Positions 7,362 through 14,034 of a stretch of DNA of 60,075 nucleotides are shown in pieces. The position numbers and the translations under genes are program-made. The DNA is from a virus. The notes under the pieces were generated by a model. It did no database searches and was not told the DNA's origin. It saw nothing but the letters and a program-made list of their open reading frames with translations. Where the stretch lies: IMG/VR virus record IMGVR_UViG_3300009508_000005, positions 1 through 60,075 of that record; one strand, written 5' to 3'. The stretch's first letter is position 1. Each line of letters begins with the position of its first letter.

Positions 7362-7859
7362 TTATTGCTCCTGGCCAACAAAGGCCGCGTGTTCTGGGGT
7401 GCCTGGTGTGTACGGGGCAGTGCGTGCAGCGTTGTGCGTGTAACATCGGCCCCAAGCCTGGGCGGCGGTGCTGCATCCGAAAGCGCCGGGGCTGTCCTGG
7501 CTGGCGGGTAATGCCTCGCCACAAAAGCGGGCTATATAGCTGGGCTGGGCCTCGCCGTGGTATTCACGGGCGACGGTGTACCGGCTATCGCGCTGGATGG
7601 TGCGCAGGTCCGCGCCAGCGTACAGGTAGACTGCTTTGCGCCATTCGCGGCGGGCTTCGGTTAGGGTGTCGAAGCTCTCCCACATTATCCGACCTGGGCC
7701 TTTGTGGTCATGTGCTCGGACGTGATAACAGGCGCCTTCGTGCCATAAATCGACTACAAGGTCGCGCTTGTTGTCTGTGAGCTCAAAGCGCTGGATGTAT
7801 CCGCACGCCAGCGCATAGGCTGACAGACCGGATTTGGTTTTGAATACTGGGGTGGTCAT
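7362..7859 (-). CDS. Protein of unknown function with C-terminal ARFCG-type domain (165 residues)
   Basis: The N-terminal half (MTTPVFKTKSGLSAYALACG to about residue 85) has alternating strands and His-rich sequence (GACYHVRAHDHKG). Residues about 90-140 match the 77-residue gene at 4205-4438 (RYTV..., YIARFCG, then TAAQAWGRC). This looks like a two-domain version of the same small family, consistent with duplication inside the early block. Confidence 0.7.
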   Translation of the reverse strand: MTTPVFKTKSGLSAYALACGYIQRFELTDNKRDLVVDLWHEGACYHVRAHDHKGPGRIMWESFDTLTEARREWRKAVYLYAGADLRTIQRDSRYTVAREYHGEAQPSYIARFCGEALPASQDSPGAFGCSTAAQAWGRCYTHNAARTAPYTPGTPEHAAFVGQEQ

Positions 7860-7863
7860 GGTG

Positions 7864-8049
7864 TCATACCCCTTCGGTCACGGTGTAACACTCGCCAACG
7901 TGGTAGCCTGCTTTGCGGGCGTCTTCTAGTGCCTGGGTCCGGGCGTTGTCTTTGTTGTTGGTCAGTACGGGCCACGTTGTGCGCTGCCATGCGCTGTCCT
8001 GGTGCGTTTTGGTTTGCAGGGCGACGGTGTACGCGGTGTGGTTGGTCAT
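7864..8049 (-). CDS. Small protein of unknown function (61 residues)
   Basis: MTNHTAYTVALQTKTHQDSA starts at 8049, overlapping the upstream stop. The C-terminus EDARKAGYHVGECYTVTEGV suggests a beta-alpha-beta arrangement. Unknown role. Confidence 0.63.
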   Translation of the reverse strand: MTNHTAYTVALQTKTHQDSAWQRTTWPVLTNNKDNARTQALEDARKAGYHVGECYTVTEGV

Positions 8050-8309
8050 AGCTGTGCACCTCGTTCGGTTCGGCCATATGCTCGGGCCTGGTCGTCTAGT
8101 CGCTCGGCCAGGCGGGCGCTGCGTTTCGCGCTCTCGCGGTATGCGGCGGCGGTCTTGGCGTGCGTTGCTGCCTCGCGGCGTAGGTACTCGGCGCGGATTG
8201 CGTCCGGTTCTGTCGCGGCTGCGGCGGCGTGTCGATCCGCGTCGCGCTGGGCCTGGTTGGCGCGCTGGGTGTAATGGTCTACCCATTCATGCGGTGTTAT
8301 GTCTCTCAT
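8046..8309 (-). CDS. Helical, Ala/Arg-rich protein (87 residues)
   Basis: MRDITPHEWVDHYTQRANQA continues as nearly unbroken helix (RREAATHAKTAAAYRESAKR), probably a coiled coil. The overall charge is basic. It overlaps neighbours by four bases. Function unknown. Confidence 0.67.
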   Translation of the reverse strand: MRDITPHEWVDHYTQRANQAQRDADRHAAAAATEPDAIRAEYLRREAATHAKTAAAYRESAKRSARLAERLDDQARAYGRTERGAQL

Positions 8310-8581
8310 AATGTGGGCGCCTTGAAGCTGTAGGTATTGCCCGCCGTGGTCATGCGGGTGTTTTCACGGGTTGGGCTCGTTGCCCATTGTGTGGGCAGTG
8401 CGACGGCAAGCGCGGGCGGTTGTCCTGGTTGGGCCAGGGTGCAGGTGGTCCAGCCTTGGCGGTCGCGGTCTGCGCGGACAATCTGCCAGGGCATCCCGTC
8501 TCGGTATATCGTCGCGCCTTCGAGCGGTGCGGCGGGTGGTAGTTGAGCGCTCTGGGTGCGCATGGTTATTAGCTGGGTCAT
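8306..8581 (-). CDS. Protein of unknown function (91 residues)
   Basis: Start at ATG 8581 with GGAG upstream. The sequence is beta-rich (GATIYRDGMPWQIVRADRDR, WTTCTLAQPGQPPALAVALP). No family recognised. The 53 bases between it and the next gene are otherwise empty. Confidence 0.65.
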   Translation of the reverse strand: MTQLITMRTQSAQLPPAAPLEGATIYRDGMPWQIVRADRDRQGWTTCTLAQPGQPPALAVALPTQWATSPTRENTRMTTAGNTYSFKAPTL

Positions 8582-8634
8582 GGCGGTGCTCCGGTGCTGC
8601 CCGGTTTCCCGGGCGGTGTGATTAGATGGCGGTG

Positions 8635-9198
8635 TTACTCGCCGAAATAAAACTGCTGGGCGTAGGTCAAAAGCGCGGCGTTGTCGCTGCCGGTGGTCGG
8701 GTACTCGGTCAGGCCGGTGCCCCAGTCGCTGTATTCCAGCCATACGCGGGTCGGTGTGCCTTCGTCCAGTTCTCCGACAAGCTGACAGTGCGGGCCACCA
8801 GTGCATAGCAGAATCTTAAATTCTTCGGCCTCCAGGGTTTCCCCCTGTGACTGCCAAGCGCTGCGCACTTCGACGGATAGCGCGTCATCCTGGATAACCT
8901 GCGCGGCTTCGTCCTGGTCGCGGCACTCGCCCGCGGTGGCTTCCAGCTCGGCCAGTTCGTCGTATTCCTCGCTGGTCATTGCGTGCTGGTGGCGTGCCCA
9001 GCTATCGAAGTCTACCCCATCGTTTTCCGGTATATCGTTAAAGTCCTCGCGTAGTTCTTCGCGGGCGTCGCGTAGTTCTTCGAGGCGGTCATAGTCGCAT
9101 TCCAAGGCCGCGACCATTGCGCAGACGCTGTTAATCTGGGCGCGGGCCTGGCCACGTGCGCTGTTTTCGTCTTCGTGGTTTTGAGTGGTGGTGTTCAT
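8635..9198 (-). CDS. Acidic protein of unknown function (187 residues)
   Basis: The largest of the small-gene block apart from the methyltransferase-like protein. The first half is a long Glu/Asp-rich coiled-coil region (LEELRDAREELREDFNDIPE). The C-terminal half is mixed, with CTGGPHCQLVGELDEGTPTR and VWLEYSDWGTGLTEY. The WGTG.TEYP pattern is seen in small phage proteins of unknown function. The strong net negative charge makes interaction with a host nucleic-acid-binding protein conceivable, but this is inference. Confidence 0.72.
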   Translation of the reverse strand: MNTTTQNHEDENSARGQARAQINSVCAMVAALECDYDRLEELRDAREELREDFNDIPENDGVDFDSWARHQHAMTSEEYDELAELEATAGECRDQDEAAQVIQDDALSVEVRSAWQSQGETLEAEEFKILLCTGGPHCQLVGELDEGTPTRVWLEYSDWGTGLTEYPTTGSDNAALLTYAQQFYFGE

Positions 9199-9202
9199 GG
9201 TT

Positions 9203-9394
9203 TTAAGCTCCGGTGTTGATCGGCGTTATGGTGCCGGTTTTCAGGTTCAGACTGCGGCCCATCAGGCGGCATTCTGTTTTTGCGTCTTTGCCGGTAATCT
9301 CGCCGGTCTTGTACATTTCATATTGACTGCGGCAATACTCGGCCAGGTTGGCGTTGTCGGCGCCGTGGTTGTTGGTGTAGTTATATCCGTTCAT
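9203..9394 (-). CDS. Small protein of unknown function (63 residues)
   Basis: It starts MNGYNYTNNHGADNANLAEY at 9394, overlapping the upstream gene's stop. The C-terminus GRSLNLKTGTITPINTG reads as a beta hairpin. Asn-rich at the N-terminus. Function unknown. Confidence 0.63.
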   Translation of the reverse strand: MNGYNYTNNHGADNANLAEYCRSQYEMYKTGEITGKDAKTECRLMGRSLNLKTGTITPINTGA

Positions 9395-9633
9395 ATGGCG
9401 CGCTCGGTGTTGTTGAGGCTGATACGGGCAAAAACCTGATAAGTTGTGTGCTCGCTGCGATACTGGTTCATATACTCGCGGCTGGCGGTGGCGTTGCCGC
9501 ATGCCAGGGCCTGGCGGGTCAGGCGTAGCAGATCCTGCTGGTGTTTGATGCTGTCACGCATGGCCTGGGCGCGCTGTTCCTGGGTCCAGCGTGCGGCGGT
9601 GATTACTGGGGTATAGCGTAGGGGCTGGTTCAT
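9391..9633 (-). CDS. Small helical protein (80 residues)
   Basis: MNQPLRYTPVITAARWTQEQ, then helical HQQDLLRLTRQALACGNATA. It overlaps the next gene by four bases. No family recognised. Confidence 0.65.
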   Translation of the reverse strand: MNQPLRYTPVITAARWTQEQRAQAMRDSIKHQQDLLRLTRQALACGNATASREYMNQYRSEHTTYQVFARISLNNTERAI

Positions 9634-9647
9634 TGGATAGGTTCCTA

Positions 9648-9854
9648 TTAGACTATTTTAATACTGTTGCGGTTCGCGCCGTATCGGCGTTCGCAATAGT
9701 CTCGCAGCTCTTTAGCGTTCTGGCGGCTCCATGTGTCGCCGTCTCGGTTGTTTCCTACGTTGAAACGGTCGCCTTTGTTCGGTCCGGTTTTAATAGTGCA
9801 GCGGAAGTGGTAGTTGCTGTTTCCTGCCCAACATGCCTCGACTAATACGCGCAT
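9648..9854 (-). CDS. Small basic protein (68 residues)
   Basis: MRVLVEACWAGNSNYHFRCT continues with KTGPNKGDRFNVGNNRDGDT and a basic helix. Two strands and one helix are likely. Basic and Asn/Gly-rich. Unknown role. Confidence 0.65.
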   Translation of the reverse strand: MRVLVEACWAGNSNYHFRCTIKTGPNKGDRFNVGNNRDGDTWSRQNAKELRDYCERRYGANRNSIKIV

Positions 9855-9857
9855 AGT

Positions 9858-10043
9858 TCAAGCCTCCAATGTGTGGCCGTTATAAACGGCGAATGATTTG
9901 GGGTTGTTGCGGGCATACACTGCGGCCTTGGCGCGGATCTCTGCGAGTCTGTGCGCGTCTTGCAGCGCTAAGCTGTGCAGTGTGATGCGCGGGGCGCGAT
10001 TGGCGGCGCGGTTCAATATGTTGCGATAACTTACTGTGTTCAT
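9858..10043 (-). CDS. Small helical protein (61 residues)
   Basis: Starts MNTVSYRNILNRAANRAPRI at 10043 with CGGAG upstream. A longer reading from 10079 would overlap the preceding gene by 20 bases and has a poorer ribosome site. Helical, basic. Unknown. Confidence 0.6.
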   Translation of the reverse strand: MNTVSYRNILNRAANRAPRITLHSLALQDAHRLAEIRAKAAVYARNNPKSFAVYNGHTLEA

Positions 10044-10059
10044 TGGGCGCTGCTCCGGG

Positions 10060-10428
10060 CTAGATTTCAGCAAATACAAAATAGGCGTAGACGGATTCCG
10101 CGTCGTCTTCTTCCTGGGGCTCCAGGTCTCGGAAAAATGACCGCTGCCCCTTCTGGTTCGGTTTCATCCGGTTTATCGCCGCGTATGCTGCTCGTGTCGC
10201 TTGGTCGGCGGCGCGCTCTTCGTCTGGATTCACCATATCGGCGGCCAGTAGTCGCGCGGTGTCGCAGCTCCCCATCACTGCGCCTTCCGCTAGCTCGCTG
10301 CGAATCGCGCTTTTTATCTCTGACAGCTTTATGCCTGGGTAAACCGCTATTTGTACGTGTGGCATGTGGTGGCCTCCCCAGTAGCATGAAAGGCACGTGT
10401 CCACGTGGTTCAGTTCTAGTTTAATCAT
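10060..10428 (-). CDS. Protein of unknown function (122 residues)
   Basis: MIKLELNHVDTCLSCYWGGH has a Cys pair (CLSC) and nearby His residues, possibly a metal site. Later comes HVQIAVYPGIKLSEIKSAIR, then a long helix, then an acidic segment (PQEEDDAESVYAYFVF). No known family recognised. Confidence 0.68.
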   Translation of the reverse strand: MIKLELNHVDTCLSCYWGGHHMPHVQIAVYPGIKLSEIKSAIRSELAEGAVMGSCDTARLLAADMVNPDEERAADQATRAAYAAINRMKPNQKGQRSFFRDLEPQEEDDAESVYAYFVFAEI

Positions 10429-10443
10429 GGCGTTGGCTCCGGG

Positions 10444-11151
10444 TTACAAAACTTGGTTTAGGTAGCGGCCCCACTGGTCGCCCATTGCTGCGGCGATACC
10501 GGGGAATGTGGCGGACCTTTCTAGCCATCGGCTGGCTGACGGGCCTAGACGGTTCTGCCCGCTGTCGGTTTGATTCGCCCATCGTTTTGCCTGCTTGCCG
10601 GTCGCGGTGGTAACTATGCGCGGATTAACCCATTCGCCCTGTGGCGGAACAACGAGCGGCGGCAATCCTTTCATCCATAGCCCGGTGCCCTTGCTGGCGT
10701 CGTCGCCAAACATATACGGGTGTATGACCTGCGACGGCGGGCACACGTTGCGGTTTAGCGTTGAGGGCGCGGGGTTCTCGATGCCTAGCAGAATATCCAG
10801 ATCCAGCAAACGCTGGAAATTCTCGAAAGCCTCGCGCTGCGCGGCCCTGCGTGCTGCACCCGTCAGTGTTCCGGGCTTGACGCGCTGATGATACCCCTTG
10901 CCGGGATAGCGTGCGAAGTCTGGGTCTTTGAGCGCCCACACCGACGCGACATTCAAAAAGGTGCACATAGGGTGGAACACGCCCGCATCCCACTTGCGCA
11001 GGGCCAAGGCGTCCCATACATCCATTTGCAAATGTTTGTCGGACGCGCCGCGAGGTGGCAGCAGGTCGCAAGTCCACACGTCGTGCCCTTGGCGCTCGAA
11101 CGCCTCGCGGGTCAGTTGGCAGGCTGAGTAGCCTATGATTACGCTGGCCAT
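10444..11151 (-). CDS. C5 cytosine methyltransferase-like protein (235 residues)
   Basis: The N-terminus MASVIIGYSACQLTREAFER with GHDVWTCDLLPP fits the first two strands of a Rossmann methyltransferase (cofactor loop, then acidic end of strand 2). FHPMCTFLNVAS sits where C5 methylases have the catalytic Pro-Cys loop, with Met in place of Pro. LGIENPAPSTLNRN fits the ENV-type motif. It is short for a full C5 methylase and the target-recognition region looks reduced. This family is common in phages and may methylate DNA against restriction, or it may have lost activity. It is the only recognisable enzyme in the early small-gene block. Confidence 0.65.
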   Translation of the reverse strand: MASVIIGYSACQLTREAFERQGHDVWTCDLLPPRGASDKHLQMDVWDALALRKWDAGVFHPMCTFLNVASVWALKDPDFARYPGKGYHQRVKPGTLTGAARRAAQREAFENFQRLLDLDILLGIENPAPSTLNRNVCPPSQVIHPYMFGDDASKGTGLWMKGLPPLVVPPQGEWVNPRIVTTATGKQAKRWANQTDSGQNRLGPSASRWLERSATFPGIAAAMGDQWGRYLNQVL

Positions 11152-11366
11152 GATTCAACACCCATATCGTTTAGGAACGGGATCACTTGGTGGAACTCCA
11201 TGTACTCGGTCAGCGGGGTGATGACTATTTTAGTCCGCTTACCTACGCGCACTTCGTCCGCGCGCACAATCTGTATTTTACCCTGTTTCACGGGTACGCC
11301 GAGGTTGAACCCCAGACGGGTCTGGGCGGCGCGGACGGCGGCTTGTAGTGCGGCTATGTTGCTCAT
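11139..11366 (-). CDS. Small protein of unknown function (75 residues)
   Basis: MSNIAALQAAVRAAQTRLGF is helical. The second half has a strand VRVGKRTKIVITPLTEYMEF similar to part of the 116-residue gene at 4435-4785 (KYGKRTKLVLVTGRKY). It overlaps the methyltransferase-like gene by 13 bases. Confidence 0.65.
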   Translation of the reverse strand: MSNIAALQAAVRAAQTRLGFNLGVPVKQGKIQIVRADEVRVGKRTKIVITPLTEYMEFHQVIPFLNDMGVESWPA

Positions 11367-11398
11367 GCTGTGCGGCTCCGGGTATTAGGTAAAGCCGC

Positions 11399-11545
11399 TT
11401 ACGCGGCTATGATGCTGATTTTACGTGTAACGAACGCGCCGTTCTTTACTACGCGGTAAAATGATGAATACACGCTGAATACCAGCTGGTCCTGGTTGGC
11501 CTGTGATGCAGCTACTGCGCGAACTATTGAACTGTCGATAATCAT
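11399..11545 (-). CDS. Small protein of unknown function (48 residues)
   Basis: Hand translation from ATG at 11545 gives MIIDSSIVRAVAASQANQDQ, then LVFSVYSSFYRVVKNGAFVT, ending IIAA. CGGAG precedes the start at a good distance. Likely a helix followed by a beta hairpin. Confidence 0.6.
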   Translation of the reverse strand: MIIDSSIVRAVAASQANQDQLVFSVYSSFYRVVKNGAFVTRKISIIAA

Positions 11546-11602
11546 GGCGGTGGCTCCGGGTGCTGTTTGTTTATGTAATCTACAAAACGAATAATAGCAT
11601 GT

Positions 11603-11654
11603 AATGACGTCATTGCGACGCCGTGGTTAGATCGTTTTAATCTAGGCCACGGCG
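11603..11654. promoter_or_regulatory. 12-bp palindrome and strong hairpin between two leftward genes
   Basis: AATGACGTCATT (11603-11614) is a perfect palindrome. It is followed by a hairpin with arms CGCCGTGG (11619-11626) and CCACGGCG (11647-11654), and an inner pairing TAGAT/ATCTA. The leftward message from the RHH gene must cross it. No U-run follows on the minus strand, so an attenuator, processing site or operator fits better than a simple terminator. Confidence 0.5.
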
Positions 11655-11660
11655 CTGTTA

Positions 11661-12140
11661 TTACTTGCTGCGCATCTGCTCCAGCAATGCATCATTGTGA
11701 GCTTTAGCCTCCGCTGCTAGACGGTCGAACTCGTCGGGCTGCGCTGCCTGGGCGAAAACGTCGGCGGCTGTAGCTGGTTGCGGATCCGCTGCGGGCTGCG
11801 CGGCTGGCGTAGGTGCGAAGGTCATCGGTGTGGGCTGCTGCGGTGCGGTCCAGTTCGCCAGCTGCTCTGGTGTTGGTCGTGGCGAGTTATCCGCCAGTGG
11901 TCTGAGTGTGGTGGGCCAGCGTTGCAGATATGCGGTGTACTGCTCCGGGGCGTGCGTGTGCAACCACTCTTTGAAAGGTAGCGTCAACAGCCCTGCGTCG
12001 GTCTCCATCTGGATTAGCTTATCCAGGGCTGTGCGTAGGGCTGACGACGTGTCGCGCGCTCCCAGGCTCTTTAAGTACGCTAGGTGGGACTGATTAACGC
12101 GACCCTGTAGTTGCACGTTGTTTGATGGGCGGTTCTTCAT
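11661..12140 (-). CDS. Ribbon-helix-helix-like DNA-binding protein, first leftward gene (159 residues)
   Basis: ATG at 12140 has AGGAG nine bases before it and is preferred over an upstream in-frame start at 12215, which would run through the first palindromic repeats. Residues about 5-40 (NVQLQGRVNQSHLAYLKSLG, then a helix TSSALRTALDKLIQ) match an RHH/Arc-like domain: one strand and two helices. The C-terminal ~80 residues are Pro/Ala/Gln-rich and probably disordered, ending in a helix. Its gene directly abuts the GTATAC palindrome arrays. RHH dimers commonly bind short palindromes, so it is the best candidate for the protein that binds them, perhaps repressing its own operon or organising the origin. 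Confidence 0.7.
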   Translation of the reverse strand: MKNRPSNNVQLQGRVNQSHLAYLKSLGARDTSSALRTALDKLIQMETDAGLLTLPFKEWLHTHAPEQYTAYLQRWPTTLRPLADNSPRPTPEQLANWTAPQQPTPMTFAPTPAAQPAADPQPATAADVFAQAAQPDEFDRLAAEAKAHNDALLEQMRSK

Positions 12141-12194
12141 GGCGGTTACTCCTGGTTGTGTGAACTCGTAGATTAGCAGACAGTAGGGCAAAAC

Positions 12195-12400
12195 GTATAC
12201 GCTTTTGATAAACACGTATACCGATTGGCTTAGATTTGAGGGAAAGCGTATACGTTTCCGCTAATTGGGACTAAAAGCGTATACCGATTGGCTTAATTTA
12301 AGGGTAAACGTATACCGATTGGCTTAATTTAAGGGTAAACGTATACGCTTTTAGCTCTATTTAGCCTTAATTAGCCTTATTTTAGTGTGAAAACGTATAC
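12195..12400. repeat. Left array of seven GTATAC palindromic sites
   Basis: GTATAC cores start at 12195, 12216, 12248, 12279, 12310, 12341 and 12395. The intervals are 21, 32, 31, 31, 31 and 54, close to whole helical turns (2, 3, 3, 3, 3, 5). Flanks alternate between an AAACG half and a GCCAATCG half. Two perfect 31-bp units repeat in tandem at 12279-12340. Candidate protein-binding iterons. Confidence 0.85.
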
Positions 12401-12540
12401 AGAAACCGTGCTCGCCTTAATACAATCTGCACAGTTTAATACAGTTGGGCCTCGTAAGTACTTGATTTCTAAGGTATTAGGCAGACTAGGCAGAAAAGCA
12501 ATGAAAAAACAGTATAGTATTCCCCAATGGGAAGGGAAAC

Positions 12541-12546
12541 GTATAC
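12541..12546. repeat. Isolated GTATAC site in the middle of the control region
   Basis: Context AAACGTATACGTAA at 12537-12550. It lies between the two arrays, 146 bases after the last left site and 205 before the first right site. Confidence 0.7.
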
Positions 12547-12745
12547 GTAATGGCTAGGTTAATTAGTGGGGAAGGGCGGGGCGCTACATCCCTTATCCCA
12601 CCTGGCTTAGCCCGCGCACGCGCGTAGTATGTTCTAAAAAAACGTTACTATTATTACTATTCTGCCTGAAAAGGCTCTAGCATGGGCATTTCAGCTAGGC
12701 AAAACACCAGCAGATCCTCGAAAAGTGTGTCATTACAACGAAAAC

Positions 12746-12950
12746 GTATACGCTTTTGGCTGGAATAAGGCCCAAATAAGCCTAAATAAGCCTAAAAGCG
12801 TATACGTTTTGGCTTAAATAACGCTAATTAGGGCCAATCGGTATACGCTTTTAGTGGAAACGTATACGTTTTTAGCCAATCGGTATACGCTTTTAGTCTT
12901 ATTTAGCGGAAACGTATACGCTTTTAGTCCTATTTAGTGGAAACGTATAC
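12746..12950. repeat. Right array of seven GTATAC palindromic sites
   Basis: Cores start at 12746, 12800, 12841, 12862, 12883, 12914 and 12945, with intervals 54, 41, 21, 21, 31 and 31 (about 5, 4, 2, 2, 3, 3 turns). Most sites read AAACGTATACG or TCGGTATACG, with CTTTTAG or TTTAG to the right. The interval pattern roughly mirrors that of the left array. Confidence 0.85.
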
Positions 12951-12958
12951 GTAACCAG

Positions 12959-13025
12959 GCGCGCTGCACGTTAAATCCCACGACTAACTCCCCACGTTCC
13001 CCGCTACATTTAACGTGCAGCGCGC
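12959..13025. repeat. 18-bp perfect inverted repeat with 31-bp loop
   Basis: GCGCGCTGCACGTTAAAT (12959-12976) is the exact reverse complement of 13008-13025. It lies nine bases right of the last GTATAC core. It could form a cruciform or stem-loop and may mark the origin edge or end leftover transcription. Confidence 0.8.
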
Positions 13026-13416
13026 TACGTACAGTGCTTAGCCGCTAAACCCCCCACATACAGCCCTTATTTAGCATAGCCCCCGACTGGCCAGCTTAGT
13101 GCTGCCCGCTAATTAAGCCCCCAGCTAACAGGGCGTCCTGCTCAGCGCTAAGCGCTTAACCCAAGCACCCAGCGGGAAGGCCCCCACCACCCAGGACAAC
13201 GGCCAGTCCACACCACCAGGAAGGCTTAACGTCCCTTGGGCTAGGAGACGGGGTGCTGGGGGGTGAGCGCGGCGCGGGGTATATGCTTATCCCTTCCACG
13301 TAGACCACAGCACCCAATTGCCGGAACTGACACACCTTAATACAGAATTTCCCCGCTAAAATTTCTAGGCTAATTTTTCCCAGCCCTAAATTTCCCTGTT
13401 AATTTTAGCCCCGCGC

Positions 13417-13445
13417 TTGACGACTTAATTCCCCAGGACTAATAT
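13417..13445 (+). promoter_or_regulatory. Sigma70-like promoter of the rightward arm
   Basis: TTGACG (13417-13422), 17 bases, TAATAT (13440-13445). Transcription would start near 13452, about 95 bases before the first rightward gene at 13547. It is the only good match just upstream of the rightward genes. Confidence 0.65.
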
Positions 13446-13477
13446 CGCTCCTGCCATCCTCTCCGGGTATGGAAGTA

Positions 13478-13505
13478 GGGGCTGTCGCTTGGCGGTGGCA
13501 GCCCC
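13478..13505 (+). promoter_or_regulatory. Leader hairpin upstream of the first rightward gene
   Basis: GGGGCTG (13478-13484) pairs with CAGCCCC (13499-13505) over a 14-base loop. It lies inside the predicted leader. It could stabilise the message or attenuate it; no U-run follows. Confidence 0.5.
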
Positions 13506-13546
13506 CGCGCTTAACTCGGAGAACGGATCAACCTGGAGACTAGCCA

Positions 13547-14032
13547 ATGATTATTAAGCACCAGCAACAGCCAACTAATAACTCCTGCGTTTCCGCCTGC
13601 ATCGCTATGCTGACAAATCAGTCCGCAGACAAAATTGCGGGTTTGTACAACGACAAGTACCACGCCCAAGAAATTACCGAGCGCCAGATACTCAGCATGG
13701 AGGGGATACCCTACTCTGAGTTCTACCCCATGAACCCACAAACAGTGCAGCTCCCTGGCGTGTACTGGGTGGAAGTCCCAAGCCTAAATCTGCCCGGTAT
13801 AAATCATGTGCTGCTCATGGAGGCCGACGGTGAGTTCTACTGGGTACACGACCCGCAGCACGGGACAGGTAAAAAATACTACTCAGCCCAAGACCCAGAG
13901 GATCCGCTTGGATTCAAGCTACTGTCCTGGACGACCCTCGCCCATGTGCCGCTCAGCTTCATAGCCGAGAAGTACGGCGTACCGGTACCCGAGGTAGTCT
14001 CGGCACCCCAACACACTGACGCAGGTAACTGA
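13547..14032 (+). CDS. Papain-like cysteine protease, C39-like (161 residues)
   Basis: The N-terminus MIIKHQQQPTNNSCVSACIA carries a Gln (Q8) six residues before a Cys (C14), the oxyanion Gln and nucleophile spacing of C39-like peptidases. INHVLLMEADG supplies the catalytic His (H87) and YWVHDPQHG the Asp (D102). The domain fills the whole protein, with no signal sequence and no ATPase attached. It is the first gene after the rightward promoter, so it may be made early and act on a host or virion protein. Prohead maturation is another possibility, but head proteases normally sit next to portal and scaffold, which lie 6 kb away. Confidence 0.75.
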   Translation: MIIKHQQQPTNNSCVSACIAMLTNQSADKIAGLYNDKYHAQEITERQILSMEGIPYSEFYPMNPQTVQLPGVYWVEVPSLNLPGINHVLLMEADGEFYWVHDPQHGTGKKYYSAQDPEDPLGFKLLSWTTLAHVPLSFIAEKYGVPVPEVVSAPQHTDAGN

Positions 14033-14034
14033 CC

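Larger units (their letters stand above)
12141..13546. other. Divergent control region and candidate origin, no convincing gene
   Basis: 1.4 kb without a supported coding sequence separates the leftward and rightward arms. In order it holds six clustered GTATAC sites, an AT-rich middle (12347-12740) with two more, seven further sites, an 18-bp inverted repeat (12959-13025), a stretch rich in TTAGC and CCCC words (13030-13400), a rightward promoter (13417-13445) and a leader hairpin. A 28-codon reading frame from 12680 exists but looks accidental. No clear leftward sigma70 promoter was found; the TATACG/TATACC cores could serve as -10 elements. Confidence 0.8.

Noticed and set aside
10625-11161. 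178-codon alternative frame over the methyltransferase-like gene
   Set aside because: Arg/Pro-rich shadow; the other frame carries recognisable methylase-like motifs.
12680-12769. 28-codon reading frame in the control region
   Set aside because: Poor ribosome site, overlaps a GTATAC site, and no coding features.
12195-12950. CRISPR array
   Set aside because: Repeats are short palindromes at 21-54 bp spacing with related, not unique, spacers, and no cas genes are present.
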